DNA of 64,000 nt from NCBI RefSeq assembly GCF_000801105.2, contig NC_079514.1, positions 28,296,227 through 28,360,226 of the forward strand, given 5' to 3'. Both the position numbers and the translations under genes were made by a program. The notes beneath the pieces are model-generated. The model did not search any database, was not told the DNA's origin, and saw only the letters and a list, made by a program, of their open reading frames with translations. This document shows, piece by piece, positions 36,774 to 49,300 of this stretch. Source of the DNA: Raphanus sativus. Lineage: Eukaryota; Streptophyta; Magnoliopsida; Brassicales; Brassicaceae. Every line of letters begins with the position of its first letter. The first letter of the stretch is position 1.

Positions 36774-38560
36774 TCTTAATTAATAAAGTTGCCTTTTTTT
36801 CTCCTTGGGGGGGAATTAATCCCACGTGGCAACCCTTTCTCTTTTTGGGCCAGCGTTATTATTTATAGGGCCAGAGTAAATGGGCTTATCTCACTTAATC
36901 TCAGCCTGCTAATTAGAGCGTTGGTTTCTTCGGCCGCCTGGTTCTTCACCTAAGACACGATTTGGTTTCCTCCGATGACGTTACAGCTTTCCATCATTCT
37001 GCCGCATTGAAGCAGATTCAATGCGCTCTTCCCACTCCCCAGCATTCGTATATATAGAGGATTTGACAGTCATCGAATCAATCTAAATCTCTATCACCAC
37101 TATCCGATAATGGCTAAGCAACACCTCCATTCTCGGAGCTCAAGGCAGGCCAGTGTAGGAACTTGGTTGTGACAAGGCTCCTTCGATTCTGGGAAGCTCG
37201 CAATGCCAAGAAAGGTAACTGAGTAATTTTCTTTTCTCAATTCTTGATTCTTATATTACTTGATGTTGTATTTTGAGGATTGTATCTCTGTTTTTGCAAC
37301 TGTTTTGGTCCAAATGATTCGTTATCCATTATCCATCTCCTTTTTCTACAATCTTACAATGCTACTTCTTTCGCAGTGTTTATTTGTTGATGTTGCTAAG
37401 ATTTTAATGTTCTAGGTTGTTTTGGTTTCTCAGTGATACTGAAAATTATCATTATAGACCTGTGATAAATCATTCAGGACTTGAGGGGTTTCTGATGGTT
37501 ACTAATTTTCATGTACTTATGATGCGTCTCTTGCATATGTATACGTCTGAGAGTGTTTTAACATGTTACTTTTTGGTTCATAGTCAACTCTGATCCAGGG
37601 GTCAATCGGCCTGCACGACTCAATAAAACTCCACGGGCTGAAAGCAGTGACCTTATCATGATGAAATGTTTCCGCAGTTACGAATAGTTCATGTTCATGG
37701 TCAATCAGTTCTTAATTCCTTGACAGTGTCAGAACATATTTTCTATGTTCTCAGCTTCCAACCGGAGTAAAATTATAAGTCAGTCCCTTTCATTAAATAT
37801 TTTCTTGCTAATCTTTACTAACCCATATCTGTTTTTTTTTATTGAAAAAGATACCGTGTTGAGATGAATATGTCGGATAGTCTGATTCTGATGTGTTCTT
37901 TTGTTTTGACGCAGAAACGAGCAAGTTCACAAATGTACCTGCTGCTGCAGAATCACAACTCATGGTGGCAGTTGTACACTCTCCTGTTTATTATGTGATG
38001 TTTCATCAACAAATTCTTAAGTACAGTTACTCAAACATTTATGTTGCACAGGCTGCCGGACAGGAAGACCGACACAACTTGGCCTTTCATGATCTCGCGC
38101 ATATTTGATCCCAACCATCGCCCTAATTTTGAGAATCAGGTTTGTACATCAACTTCACTTCATTGGTTGGGTCTGACATACATGGATAATATGTCTAACT
38201 GTTGTGGTCTTTACATGAAGGCCACGACAACTCAAGCGATGACATGCCAGGACCTGGTTCTGATTCAAAAATTCCTTCAGTTGGCGCTGACTTGGTCTCT
38301 TCCTGACACCAGCACGAGAGTCGGTGTTGACAATGTTGTTACTGTTAACAGCAGAGGAATCATCAATGGCGTGGTTTTCGATGAAGGTGTCTCAGGAGAT
38401 GGGTGTGAACGCAATGTCAAACCTGTTAGGGAAGGTGGCTCTTCTGCAAAGAACCAACGTCATGTCTCGAATCTGCACTATCATAGTGTGGGACAACTAC
38501 TCCAGTCACTCTGTTTTCTTTTTTGAAATTTCCTCAAAATAATAAAAGTGTTCCTGCAAC
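36774..38560 (+). mobile_element. Eroded Helitron carrying RPA1-like pieces
   Basis: TCTTAATTAATAAAGTTGCC after an A, followed by CCCACGTGGC, fits a Helitron 5' end. RPA1-like exons lie inside. No hairpin + CTAG 3' end in this orientation is visible before the oppositely oriented Helitron at 38993. Confidence 0.4.
37110..38310 (+). pseudogene. RPA1-like pseudogene
   Basis: The first exon (37110-37214) encodes LVVTRLLRFWEARNAKK, the hallmark of the first OB-fold of Helitron-associated RPA1-like proteins, ending at a GT donor. The ATG frame is shifted against this motif, so a base was lost in between. A last-exon-like block near 38217-38310 reads GHDNSSDDMPGPGS, comparable to the C-terminal exon of the copy at 57447-57578. 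Middle exons are missing or unreadable. Confidence 0.5.
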
Positions 38561-38992
38561 AATCTGTTTCCGTATTTTTGATCGTTTAGTTTTAAAAACG
38601 TATTATGTTCTCAACATGGATACGCTTTTGGCAACCTCAAACAAATATTTTTATTGAACCCATCTACTAGACGAGTTACCAATTTCTTGCGAATATATTA
38701 AAAACATGCCTTAACTTCTTACTGAGCTTTTATCAAAAAAAACTTCCTACTGAGCTCAGTAAAGTTAATAATAGTCCCCGTTTACCAACAGTTATGCTTT
38801 TTGGTTTTTTTTTTTGAAAGATTGTTAACATGTTTCATATACATCAACCCAGAGTGATACCATCTTAGGTAATGGTTACAGACTAGACCAAAAATAGTGA
38901 AAATATATGCAAAATTCGGAGTGCCAAGTAAATCACTTTTCCCAAATTTAGAACCTGGTTCCAGCACACACGTCATAGCTAAGTAAATTATA

Positions 38993-40540
38993 CTAGGTCA
39001 AGACCCACGCCTTGCGTGGGGTGAAATAGGCGTGGTGAAATAGGCGTGGATCAAATAATACGTAAATAATAATGTGTGTTACATAATTTTTACATACCTT
39101 GACATGAAATACAACTTGTCGCATATTGCTACATTATAAAAAAAAAAGCTAGCAATCAAACAAATAAATTTACTCTTTCTAAGAATGTGCGTGAAATAAT
39201 TTGAGTTTAGGATAAAGAATGTCTTCGATGAACAATTTTCTGCAATTTATCTTAAGTAAGAAAAATTTATATTAATAAAAGCCAAACATAACAGATAGTA
39301 TGCAAAATCTGCATATTATACAAAAAAAAACATTCTTAAAAAATAAAAAAGAAAGATGCATATTATTGTAAAAAGAAAATGTAAATAAATCTAAAGGTAA
39401 AGCTGTATACGTTTTTCAAAACCCAAACAGAACTCAACTTCGAATATGAACATACAGATTATATAATCGTATATTAGCACTATGATAGTGAAAGCCAAAC
39501 GAAAACAACAAAACCATTGGTAACCAAACGAAAACAAAAAACTTTCTCTTCATTACGATTTACAAAGCTCGAAAACAGCCACGAACTCCACATGACTAAC
39601 TTCCACAATCTGCCCAATGACATGACAACTACAAAACACATAGAATAAATATACAATGGATTTAGTAAACGTAGTTTAAGATACAAAATATGTAATGATA
39701 CACGATTATAAAAATACTTACCAACCAGATAGTCAGTATTTAAACTATCATCGATGAGCTCTTGGAAGTTTGCCGGTGAAAAACCAGTTAGTTTTATTGG
39801 CAAATCCTCACAGCTTCTCACCCGCATAGTGGCAAGAAATCCAATTTTGTAGACATGCTTGGTTTTCCAATAAGAGCCGCATGTGTGAGTAACTGCAAAA
39901 TTAATCAAAATTTCGAGTCACCTTCACTTAGAAATGGATCAAACTGAGCCACCTGTTTTTTCTTAACACTGCCATGGATTTTATTTCCTTGTTCAAAATA
40001 CACACAAAGAGAAATAGTTAAAAGCTTTAATAAGAACAGACGCTTGTTCCAAATATAAAATCAAACCAAGTTTGTACTCACGTTATAAATCAACCAAAAC
40101 CAATTTGATAGTCTCACCACCCTGAACAGAATATTGCTTCTATAGACAAACTATAATAACCTTAATTCTCCACAACTTGTAGAGTTTCAGTTGTGAAACT
40201 TGGTCAAAAACGGTCATTCTTTTATCGCGAGAAGGGTTTTCTGAATAAAATTTTTGTGTGATAAATTGGAAAGATATATGATACCTATATATAGTATACG
40301 AAAACCTTAGGGTCCAAGGCGGTTGCCCTCTGCATTTTCGAAAACACATAGTAATTACATATTTAATACTATTAAATAAAAAATATTCCCCTGTTTGATA
40401 TTCGATAATTACCTTACAAAGATAAGGAAATGTTGGGTTGAACACAAAATCAACTTTGACAATCGAATATTGGTATCATAAAATTTAATGCAATCGCCAA
40501 TCAATCAAAGCCTATATCATTGCACTCTAATATTATGAAT
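38993..40540 (-). mobile_element. Minus-strand Helitron with an RPA1-like fragment
   Basis: On the minus strand the hairpin CCCCACGCAAGGCGTGGG is followed by TCTTGACCTAG, then T at 38992, a clear 3' end. The 5' end should lie at higher coordinates but is not certain. The MULE at 40558 begins close by, so 40540 is an approximate limit and the true 5' end may lie beyond the MULE. Confidence 0.6.
39550..39893 (-). pseudogene. RPA1-like OB-fold fragment
   Basis: A minus-strand exon (about 39893-39724) preceded by TTTTGCAG encodes YKIGFLATMRVRSCEDLP and LIDDSLNTDYLVG and ends at a GTAAGT donor. The next block (about 39626-39560) encodes VIGQIVEVSHVEFVAV. These are consecutive parts of the DUF223-type OB-fold in Helitron RPA1-like genes. 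Upstream and downstream exons are degenerate. The role in the intact family is single-stranded DNA binding. Confidence 0.65.
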
Positions 40541-40557
40541 TTAATGAATATTTCCTT

Positions 40558-40598
40558 GGGGTTATTGCAAAAGTGACTCAAAACTTGAATTCAAACAG
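40558..40598 (+). repeat. Left terminal inverted repeat of the MULE
   Basis: It starts GGGGTTATTGCAAAAG and shares the core GTGACTCAAAACTTG with the right end. A second near-copy of this end (from CAAAAGTGACTC) appears at 41800, just after the gap. Confidence 0.85.
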
Positions 40599-41699
40599 AA
40601 AACTAACCTTTTCTTTTGACTCATTTTTTTTTTGAGTTTTTAACCCCACATCTGCATTTTATCTACGAAAATGCCATTAACCCTTTTTTTTTTTTTTTTT
40701 CGAAAATGGCTTCTTTACTGTCTCAACCTCATTTTCTTCAAGTATTTACAATATTGCCACTGCCATGAATAGTGGGAACAACCTTGTACGAACTGTTTGG
40801 AGCTTTTAATGCCCTTTAATGCACGTAAATCTCTTTACACTCTCTCTGTTTCAATTGTTATGAACTAAAAACAACATTTCTTTCACTTTCTCTCCATATT
40901 CATCCAAAAAACTGAAGCTTTTGATTCAAAATTGTTTGGAGCCATATTTCTTTCGTTTTGACTTACGGTTGCTTTCGTTTGAGGTTCTGGTGGTTGGAGA
41001 AGACCCTGTGTGCAAACAAAGTCATCTCACCTAGTTGAAGGTACGAATTTGAATTTTTTTCAAAATCTGTTCGCGTAGAAGACTTACAAGTAAGTCATCT
41101 GTATGTAGAAGACTTACTGATGAGTCTTCTGGTCAAACGGACGACTTAAACTAAGTCGTCCAGCTTTGTTTGGTGAAAAAAAACAGTCCAGACGACTTAT
41201 ATATAAGTCGTCTACGAGAAACAGGCTAGTTTTGCATTTGACCGAATCGTGTCAGATCTTTGACTATTTCTGGACGACTTATAATTCAGTCGTCTCTCGG
41301 AAAGTTAAAATTTCAATATTTTATTAAACTAGACGACTTACGTGTAAGTCGTCTTAGGTTAGTTTGTAGTTGAAAAATAAAACTTCATAATTTAATTTTT
41401 ACCAGACGACATAATATAAAGTCGTCCCGTCAGAAGACTTAATTTAAAGTCGTCCGGGGAAAGCAAAGTCGTCCAGAATTTTTCCCAATTAAGTCGTCCA
41501 AACCTTGCTTATCCCGGACGACCTTAAATTAAGTCGTCTAGCTGGACGACTTTTAGTTAAGTCGTCTGGAGAAAGTTAAATTTCAAGTTTTTATTTTTCA
41601 ATTACAAAACTAACCTGGGACGACTTACGTGTAAGTCGTCTAGTTTTGAATAAAATATTGAAATTTTACTTTTCCAGAGACGACTGATTTATAAGTCGT

Positions 41700-41799
41700 N
41701 NNNNNNNNNNNNNNNNNNNNNNNNNNNNNNNNNNNNNNNNNNNNNNNNNNNNNNNNNNNNNNNNNNNNNNNNNNNNNNNNNNNNNNNNNNNNNNNNNNN
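41700..41799. other. Assembly gap (100 N)
   Basis: Exactly 100 N, the conventional size for an unknown gap. The sequence before it (40568-41699) and after it (41800-42925) is the same segment apart from small, mostly homopolymer indels, so the gap joins two contig ends that overlap. Confidence 0.95.
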
Positions 41800-42925
41800 C
41801 AAAAGTGACTCAAAACTTGAATTCAAACAGAAAACTAACCTTTTCTTTTGACTCATTTTTTTTTGAGTTTTTAACCCCACATCTGCATTTTATCTACGAA
41901 AATGCCAATAACCCTTTTTTTTTTTTTTTCGAAAATGGCTTCTTTAAACTCTCAACCTCATTTCTTCAAGTATTTACAATATTGCCACTGCCATGAATAG
42001 TGGGAACAACCTTGTACGAACTGTTTGGAGCTTTTAATGCCCTTTAATGCACGTAAATCTCTTTACACTCTCTCTGTTTCAATTGTTATGAACTAAAAAC
42101 AACATTTCTTTCACTTTCTCTCCATATTCATCCAAAAAACTGAAGCTTTGATTCAAAATTGTTTGGAGCCATATTTCTTTCGTTTTGACTTACGGTTGCT
42201 TTCGTTTGAGGTTCTGGGTGGTTGGAGAAGACCCTGTGTGCAAACAAAGTCATCTCACCTAGTTGAAGGTACGAATTTGAATTTTTTTCAAATCTGTTTC
42301 GCGTAGAAGACTTACAAGTAAGTCATCTGTATGTAGAAGACTTACTGATGAGTTTCTGGTCAAAACGGACGACTTAAACTAAGTCGTCCAGCTTTGTTTG
42401 GTGAAAAAAACAGTCCAGACGACTTATATATAAGTCGTCTACGAGAAACAGGCTAGTTTTGCATTTGACCGAATCGTGTCAGATCTTTGACTATTTCTGG
42501 ACGACTTATAATTCAGTCGTCTCTCGGAAAGTTAAAATTTCAATATTTTATTAAACTAGACGACTTACGTGTAAGTCGTCTTAGGTTAGTTTTGTAGTTG
42601 AAAAATAAAACTTCATAATTTAATTTTTACCAGACGACATAATATAAAGTCGTCCCGTCAGAAGACTTAATTTAAAGTCGTCCGGGGAAAGCAAAGTCGT
42701 CCAGAATTTTTCCCAATTAAGTCGTCCAAACCTTGCTTATCCCGGACGACCTTAAATTAAGTCGTCTAGCTGGACGACTTTTAGTTAAGTCGTCTGGAGA
42801 AAGTTAAATTTCAAGTTTTATTTTTCAATTACAAAACTAACCTGGGACGACTTACGTGTAAGTCGTCTAGTTTGAATAAAATATTGAAATTTTTACTTTC
42901 CAGAGACGACTGATTTATAAGTCGT
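41800..42925. repeat. Second copy of 40568-41699 across the gap
   Basis: The two blocks run collinearly for about 1.13 kb. Differences include a run of T near 40635/41865, TTGAGGTTCTGG(T/G) near 40990/42220, and GAGTCTTC against GAGTTTC near 41125/42355. The pattern resembles sequencing error rather than substitution divergence. Confidence 0.85.
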
Positions 42926-43060
42926 CCAGAAATAGTCAAAGATCTGACACGATTCGGTCAAATGCAAAACTAGCCCGTTTTTCGTAGACGACTTATATAT
43001 AAGTCGTCTGAATTTTTTTTTTTAACAAACAAAGCCGGACGACTTAGAATTAAGTCGTCC
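42366..43060. repeat. Long inverted repeat (arms about 245 bp, loop about 200 bp)
   Basis: The arms 42366-42611 and 42813-43060 are inverse complements with few differences. Both contain TGACCGAATCGTGTCAGATC or its complement, and GACGACTTATATATAAGTCG-type palindromes. An RNA across it would fold into a long hairpin. The equivalent right arm in the pre-gap copy is cut off by the gap. Confidence 0.85.
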
Positions 43061-43210
43061 TTTTAATTTTCAATTGCAAAAGTGACCTCTTTAGACGACT
43101 TACCTTTAAGTCTTCTGGACGACTTAAATCTAAGTCGTCTGCGATAATGTTTGTTGAACTTCTTCATTTTCTCTATGTTTACTAATGTGTTTTATTTTGA
43201 ATATTTGCAG

Positions 43211-45628
43211 ATGATTTTTAAGTTACATGCAGTGTATGGAGAATGGTTGTTGAGAGATTTCCGTTGGGATTTTGTGGTTGATGATCTCAAAGGAGCAAGA
43301 TTGTTTTTATTGAATGAAGATTCAACACATGCTGAACTTGTTGCAATGGCTCAAGAAGATTATAACCTGGACATGAGATCAGTGACTGTGGAGATTAGCT
43401 ACTCATTACCAGCAGAAATGATGATGACTCCAAGCAGTCCTCCCATTCATGTTACAAGTGATAGACAAGTTCGAAACTTGCTCGAGATACTCAAAACGCA
43501 TAGAGTATGTCTTTGTGTATCAAGCCGCAGCAAGGTGGAAACGGTTTCAGAGAAAAGAGAAGAAGCTGGTGATAAATGAAGCTGGTGAATGGGAAGAAGA
43601 TGTTGGTGATAATGATGAAGCTGGTGAATGGGAAGAAGTTGGTGATAATGATGAGGCTGATGAATGTTTTGAAGATGTTGGTGATAATGAGTCTGTTGAA
43701 GATGAAAATCAAGATGGGGAGGAGGAAAATGGGGAGGAGGAAAATGGGGAGGAGGATGCTGATAACACTATTGTTGGTGAAACGGATCAGAATGGTGGGG
43801 ATTACAGTCTTTATGGAAAGGTTCTAGATGAGGACGAGGAAGATGATGATAATATTTGTTTTGAAGAAATTGAAAAGACATATGCTAAGACAAATGCTAT
43901 TGAAGGAGGAAAATCGGATTGTACCAGCATCTATGTCAACCAGAGTTTTGTTAGCAAGGATGCACTGCTTTCAGAGCTGCGGTTGACAGCAGTGAGGGGT
44001 AGGTTTTCTTTCAGAATATACAAATCAACAAAAACTCTCCTTGTGGCAATATGTCGGGTTAGCGGTTGTGGATGGAAGATCAGAGCGAGTGTGAAACATG
44101 GGTCAAACACGTTTTGGGTAACAAAGTATGTGGAAAAACATTTATGCTCAATTGGAGACCGAATCGCTCAGCGGAGACACTGTACTCCAAAGTATGTTGG
44201 TAGTCTTTTCATTGATCGTGTTGGGATCATTGATGGGATAACTCCACAGCATATCACTGATGCAATGAAGAACATGTTTGGCATGACGCTTGATTACACC
44301 ACTTCATACAGAGCACTGTTATATGCACAGAAATTGGTGAGAGGATCAGCAGAAGAAGGGTATTCGCGTCTGCCTTCATATCTCGAGCAAATCTCCATTG
44401 CAAATCCTGATTCTATCACGGCTATAGAACTTGATTCTGAGAAAAGATTTAAGTATCTATTTCTCTCTTTTGGAGCTTCTATCAAAGGTTTTAAGTATCA
44501 GAGAAGGGTCATTGTGGTGGATGGAACTCACCTAAGTGGAAAGTATGGAGGTGTTATGTTAGTTGCAGCCGCACAAGATGGCAATTTTCAGATATTCCCA
44601 TTGGCTTTTGGGATCGTGGATGCTGAAGATGAACCTTCTTGGGAATGGTTTTTCACAAAATTGGCTAGTTGTATATCTCATGACAAGCCTCTGGTGATAG
44701 TCTCTGACCGGCACGCGGCCATTAAAAGTGCGTGTGAGAAGGTGTTTCCTTGGGCAACCCGAGGAATATGTTATTATCACCTTCAAGATAACATTGTCAA
44801 AAAGTTTAAAGGGAAACATCTCATGTACTTGGTGAAAGGGGCTGCTTATGCGCACACGGTTCACGATTTTAACCGGTACATGGCTGAGATACGGAGTGCA
44901 AACCCGGAACTTGCAACGTATTTGGAGAAGGCCGACGCCAAGCTATGGTCAAGGGTTTATTGTAAGGGAACAGGTTCAACATAAAAACAAGCAACATCGC
45001 TGAATCTATTAATTCCGCACTGAAGCGAGCAAGAGGATTTCCGATTCCGTTCCTGCTGGAGTTCATAAGGCAGAAGTTAGGAAAATGGTATTGGAAAAGG
45101 AGACAAGATGCTTTGAGTCTCCCAACTGTACATAGCCGGGGTGTTGAATACTTGCTTGCTGTTCGATCAGAGATAGCGGATACGATGACGGTCGAACCAA
45201 TTGATGGATGGCGTTTCTTTGTCAAAGGTGGCAAAATGGACTGTGCGGTTGATTTGGAACATGTAAAGTGTGGTTGTGGTGTCTATGGAGTGGAGAAAAT
45301 ACCTTGCTCTCATGCTATAGCAGCTGGAACACATGCTGGTGTGCATATCGACACACTTGTATGTCCACTTTACTCAAAGAATCATCTGTATGCAGGATAC
45401 TCAGAGAATATATATCCTATCGTGTCACAACATATTGAGGAACGAGAATGCTTTCCTCCAAACGTAAAGCGTGGTCCGGGGAGACAGAAGAAATCAAGAT
45501 GGCAATCTTGGTTGGAGCTATCTAGGATGAGGGGACACAAACCCAGGAAGAAACACAGGGCACGGAGATGCTCAAACTGCAAGGAAACTGGCCATACGAA
45601 ACCACAATGTACACAACCAGTTGACTAG
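43211..45628 (+). CDS. MULE transposase (MudrA-like), two apparent one-base frame breaks
   Basis: The ATG at 43211 follows TTTGCAG. The frame of about 805 codons ends at TAG 45626. N-terminus: a plant MuDR-type region with MIFKLHAVYGEW, then an acidic block made of GDNDEAGEWEE repeats. Middle: SGCGWKIRAS of the MuDR DNA-binding-like domain. Catalytic part: VVDGTHLSGKYGG and VSDRHAAIKSACEKVFP, two Asp-containing motifs of the DDE domain, with ICYYHLQDN. C-terminus: SWIM zinc finger CGCGVYGVEKIPCSH and a CCHC knuckle CSNCKETGHTKPQC. An extra A in the AAA at 43573-43575 and a missing base at about 44971 shift the frame; the first and third segments share one frame. All domains are otherwise present, and both breaks could be base-calling errors. 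Confidence 0.85.
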
Positions 45629-46342
45629 TTGTCCAGACGACCTAAAATATAAGTCGTCCAGTCTTGATTACCCGTCCAGACGACTAATTTCTAAGTCGTC
45701 CAGTGTTTCGTCTACCTTCTACGAAGTCGTCCAGTGTATTAGACTACCTTCTACTATCCCTTCAAGTGTATTTTTTTAGACGACCTTTTACGAAGTCGTC
45801 CAGTGTATTTAAGTCGTCCAGTGTATTTAAGTCGTCCAGTGTTTAGACTACCTTCTACTATCCCTTCAAGTGTATTTTTTAAGTCGTCCAGCTGTAAAAC
45901 CTTCCAGACGACTTATTTGTAAGTCGTCCAGCTGGAAAACCTTCCAGACGACTTATTTGTAAGTCGTCCAGCTGGAAAACCTTCCAGACGACTTATTTGT
46001 AAGTCGTCCAGCTGGAAAACCTTCCAGACGACTTATTTGTAAGTCGTCCAGCTGGAAAACCTTCCAGACGACTTATTTGTAAGTCGTCCAGCTGGAAAAC
46101 CTTCCAGACGACTTATTTGTAAGTTAGAAAATCTATACAAGTTAGAAAATCAAATAAATCATACATGCCCACAAACATACAAATAGATTTGTGTAAACAA
46201 ATAGTTCAAATATACAAATAGATTTGTGTATACAAATAGTTCAAATATACAAATTGATTTGTGTATCTATACAAGTTAAAAAATCTATACAAGTTAAAAA
46301 ATCTATACAAGTTAAAAAATCTATACAAATTGATTTGTGTAT
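45629..46342. repeat. Intergenic palindrome array between transposase and ULP genes
   Basis: Six contiguous 40-bp units at about 45880-46120 each contain CCAGCTGG, CTTCCAGACGACTTATTTGT and AAGTCGTCC. Before them lie irregular AAGTCGTCCAGTGT repeats. After them, at 46120-46340, come four copies of AAATCTATACAAGTTAA-like units and two of an ATTTGTGTA...AAATAGTTCAAATATAC unit. It separates the 3' ends of the two convergent genes. Confidence 0.8.
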
Positions 46343-49300
46343 CTAATCATACATGCCTACAAACATACCACCATCCTCATTATCTTTCAGATGCTGATCA
46401 ACAAGCTCCGTCCATATAGCCAAAGCCATAGTATCCCTCATAGTCTTCGCATTGGACCTAGCAAAGTCTTTAGGGCTAAAGGGGACCCCAAGAGCATGAC
46501 ATTCAATGTACTTTGCAGCGTACACGCCACAATCACCATTGTTGGCCGTGGGTACATCTTTGAGGAGTCTCTCATAAGTGTATCGCTCCAACCCATGCAT
46601 CTGGTCTCCGCACTCCACAATCAGATAAGGGACCATCTCGAGAAAAGGCTCCATTATCTCATCCCATCTTTCTGGTATGGTAGTTGAAGGTATGCTGTCC
46701 CAGACGACTATGTGCCTCTTAGGGATCGATATCCAAATAGCCACCCAATGTTTGTTGTCCAAGTTCAGTGGCGCATAGATATCATCAATGTCCTCCCCCC
46801 ACTTCTTGTTTGATTGGCAAAATGAAGGCATTGATCCGTCATACAAACTCGCCGCCCCACTAGGTAGCATTTTTCCTAAACCATTGTGATCAGACGACGA
46901 TGTTTTGAAGACCAGATACTGTTCTCTCCAAGACTGGGTAAAGTTGTGATCCAGGAAGCACATTCGCTCGCTCCGGAAACATTGTGGGTTCTCCTTATAC
47001 CTCTGCCTCAGCACATTCATCCAAGCATCTATATGCTGCATATAAAATAATACAAGTTAGAACCTTCCAGACGACTTACAAATAAGTCGTCTGGAAGGTT
47101 TTCCAGCTGGACGACTTACAAATAAGTCGTCTGGAAGGTTTCCAGCTCGAAAACCTTCCAGACGACTTATTTGTAAGTCGTCCAGCTGGAAAACCTTCCA
47201 GACGACTTATATATTTACAAATCTATACAAAGACAAGTTACCAGACGACTTATTTGTAAGTCTTCTGGAAGGTTTTCCAGCTGGACGACTTACAAATAAG
47301 TCGTCCAGCTGGAAAACCTTCCAGACGACTTATATATTTACAAATCTATACAAAGACAAGTTACCAGACGACTTAAAGATAAGCAGAAGACTTACTACGT
47401 CTTCCAGCCATGCTTTGGATGTCCGGAGTTTTTGATACCACCAAGTTGGTGATGTACGTGGTTTGTCCTCTTCCTTAGTGAAATAATCACTGCAAACAAA
47501 AAAGCAATCAGTTTTGGTAGACTAAATCAAGCTATTATGGGTAAAGCAATCACTTACGGATCAGTTTTCAACCAATCAGCGAGCTCCTTCATCTTAGGTC
47601 TGTTTAGTGTGGGAAATGGATTATACTTTCCCACTCTAAGGAGTTTCCTTCTCTCTGCCGTATAAGGAGATATCTGCGTGGGAGCAGGTTTCTTCGTTCG
47701 TTCACTCCTTGCACGCACAGAAGCAGTGGGAGCTGTTTGGTCCAATACAACCAGGCTCGGTTCTGAAGCTGAAGCTGGATCGGTGGAAGCGAAGCTCGGT
47801 TGTTGATCGTTGGAAGCGAAGCTCGGTTGGTCAGTGGAAGTGAGAGGAACAATCTCTTTGGAGGTGACACCATCTGCTTTATCCTCCGGCAAGATCTTAT
47901 ATACCGAGATCGCCTCATCTGCTGTATCCTCCGGCAACAATCTCTGCAATAAAAGAGAACAAGTTAACCCTGGACGACTTAAATAAAAGTTGGGAGAGGA
48001 TTTGTTCCAGCTGGAGTTCAGACGACTTATTTGTAAGTCTTCTGGAAGGTTTTCCAGCTGGACGACTTACAAATAAGTCGTCTGGAAGGTTTTCCAGCTG
48101 GAAAACCTTCCAGACGACTTATTTGTAAGTCGTCCAGCTGGAAAACCTTCCAGACGACTTATATATTTACAAATCTATACAAAGACCAGACGACTTAAAG
48201 ATTTGATATTAACCTCTTTGGGCAGAGGAGAAGGCTGTTTCTTTTGTGGAGAAGGCTTTTTCGTTTGAGGAGCAGGCTGTTTCGTCTGAGGAGCAGGCTG
48301 TTTAGTTTGAGGAGCAGGCTGTTTCGTTTGAGGAGCAGGCTGTTTAGTTTGAGGAGCAGGCTGTTTAGTTTGAGGAGCAGGCTGTTTCGCCTTTTGAGGA
48401 GTAGGCTTTGCCTTTTGAGGAGCAGGCTGTCTGGTGGGAGGAGTAGGATGATTGGTTTGAAGTGGAGGCTGATCCTTTTGAGGAGTAGTCTGTTTGTTAC
48501 TAGCCCCGGTTTCTGGGGCTTGTGGGGTAGGGTGTTTTTTACTAACCCCGGTTTCTGGGGCTTGAGGGGTAGCCTGATTGGTGACACCAACCTTCTTCTC
48601 CACAGCTTCCAATCTATCGGAGATCTTCCTAATCTCCCTGATGCACTTCTTAAACCCCTCTTTCATCATGTCACCTAAGTCCTTGAACATGTTTTCTAAC
48701 TCCTCTCTGGTCACCCAACTAGCCTCTTCTCTAGCCTCTTCTGTAGCCTCTTCTGTAGCCTCTGTAGGAGCCTCTTCTCTAGCCTCTTTAGGAGCCTCTT
48801 TAGGAGCCTCTTTACGAGCTTTCTTCCGAGGTCTCTGATTGTCTTCCTCCACCTCCTCCACAACCATCTCTTTGGCTCTTTTCGATGGAGTCACAAACTT
48901 GGGTTTTGTACCAGTGACTTCCCAGCAATCCATGGTCCACTTCCACGGTCTCCGATCATACATCACTTTAATGATGTTCTCCGCGGGCACGTCATCAACC
49001 TCAGAGTCCCATTTTGGCCACATTTCACTAATGTCCTTCTCAACAAAGTTGATCACGCGGGTCTGCAGTAAATAGAAGAAGAATCGAGTTAGATATTTGA
49101 AACAAAATACTAAATAGACGACTTAATTATAAGTCGTCAACTAAGTCGTCCAGCTGGACGACCTTCCAGACGACTTATTATAAGTCGTCTACTAAGTCGT
49201 CCAGCTGGACGACCTTCCAGACGACTTATAATAAGTCGTCTACTAAGTCGTCCAGCTGGAAGACCTTCCAGACGACTTATAATAAGTCGTCTACTAAGTC

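Noticed and set aside
45880..46120. Regular 40-bp repeats resembling a CRISPR array
   Set aside because: Units are contiguous with no unique spacers, lie in a plant MULE and form part of the palindrome family.
48244..48678. Plus-strand ORF of RSRLF repeats
   Set aside because: It is antisense to the ULP exon 3 minisatellite. The minus-strand frame has splice sites and conserved domains.
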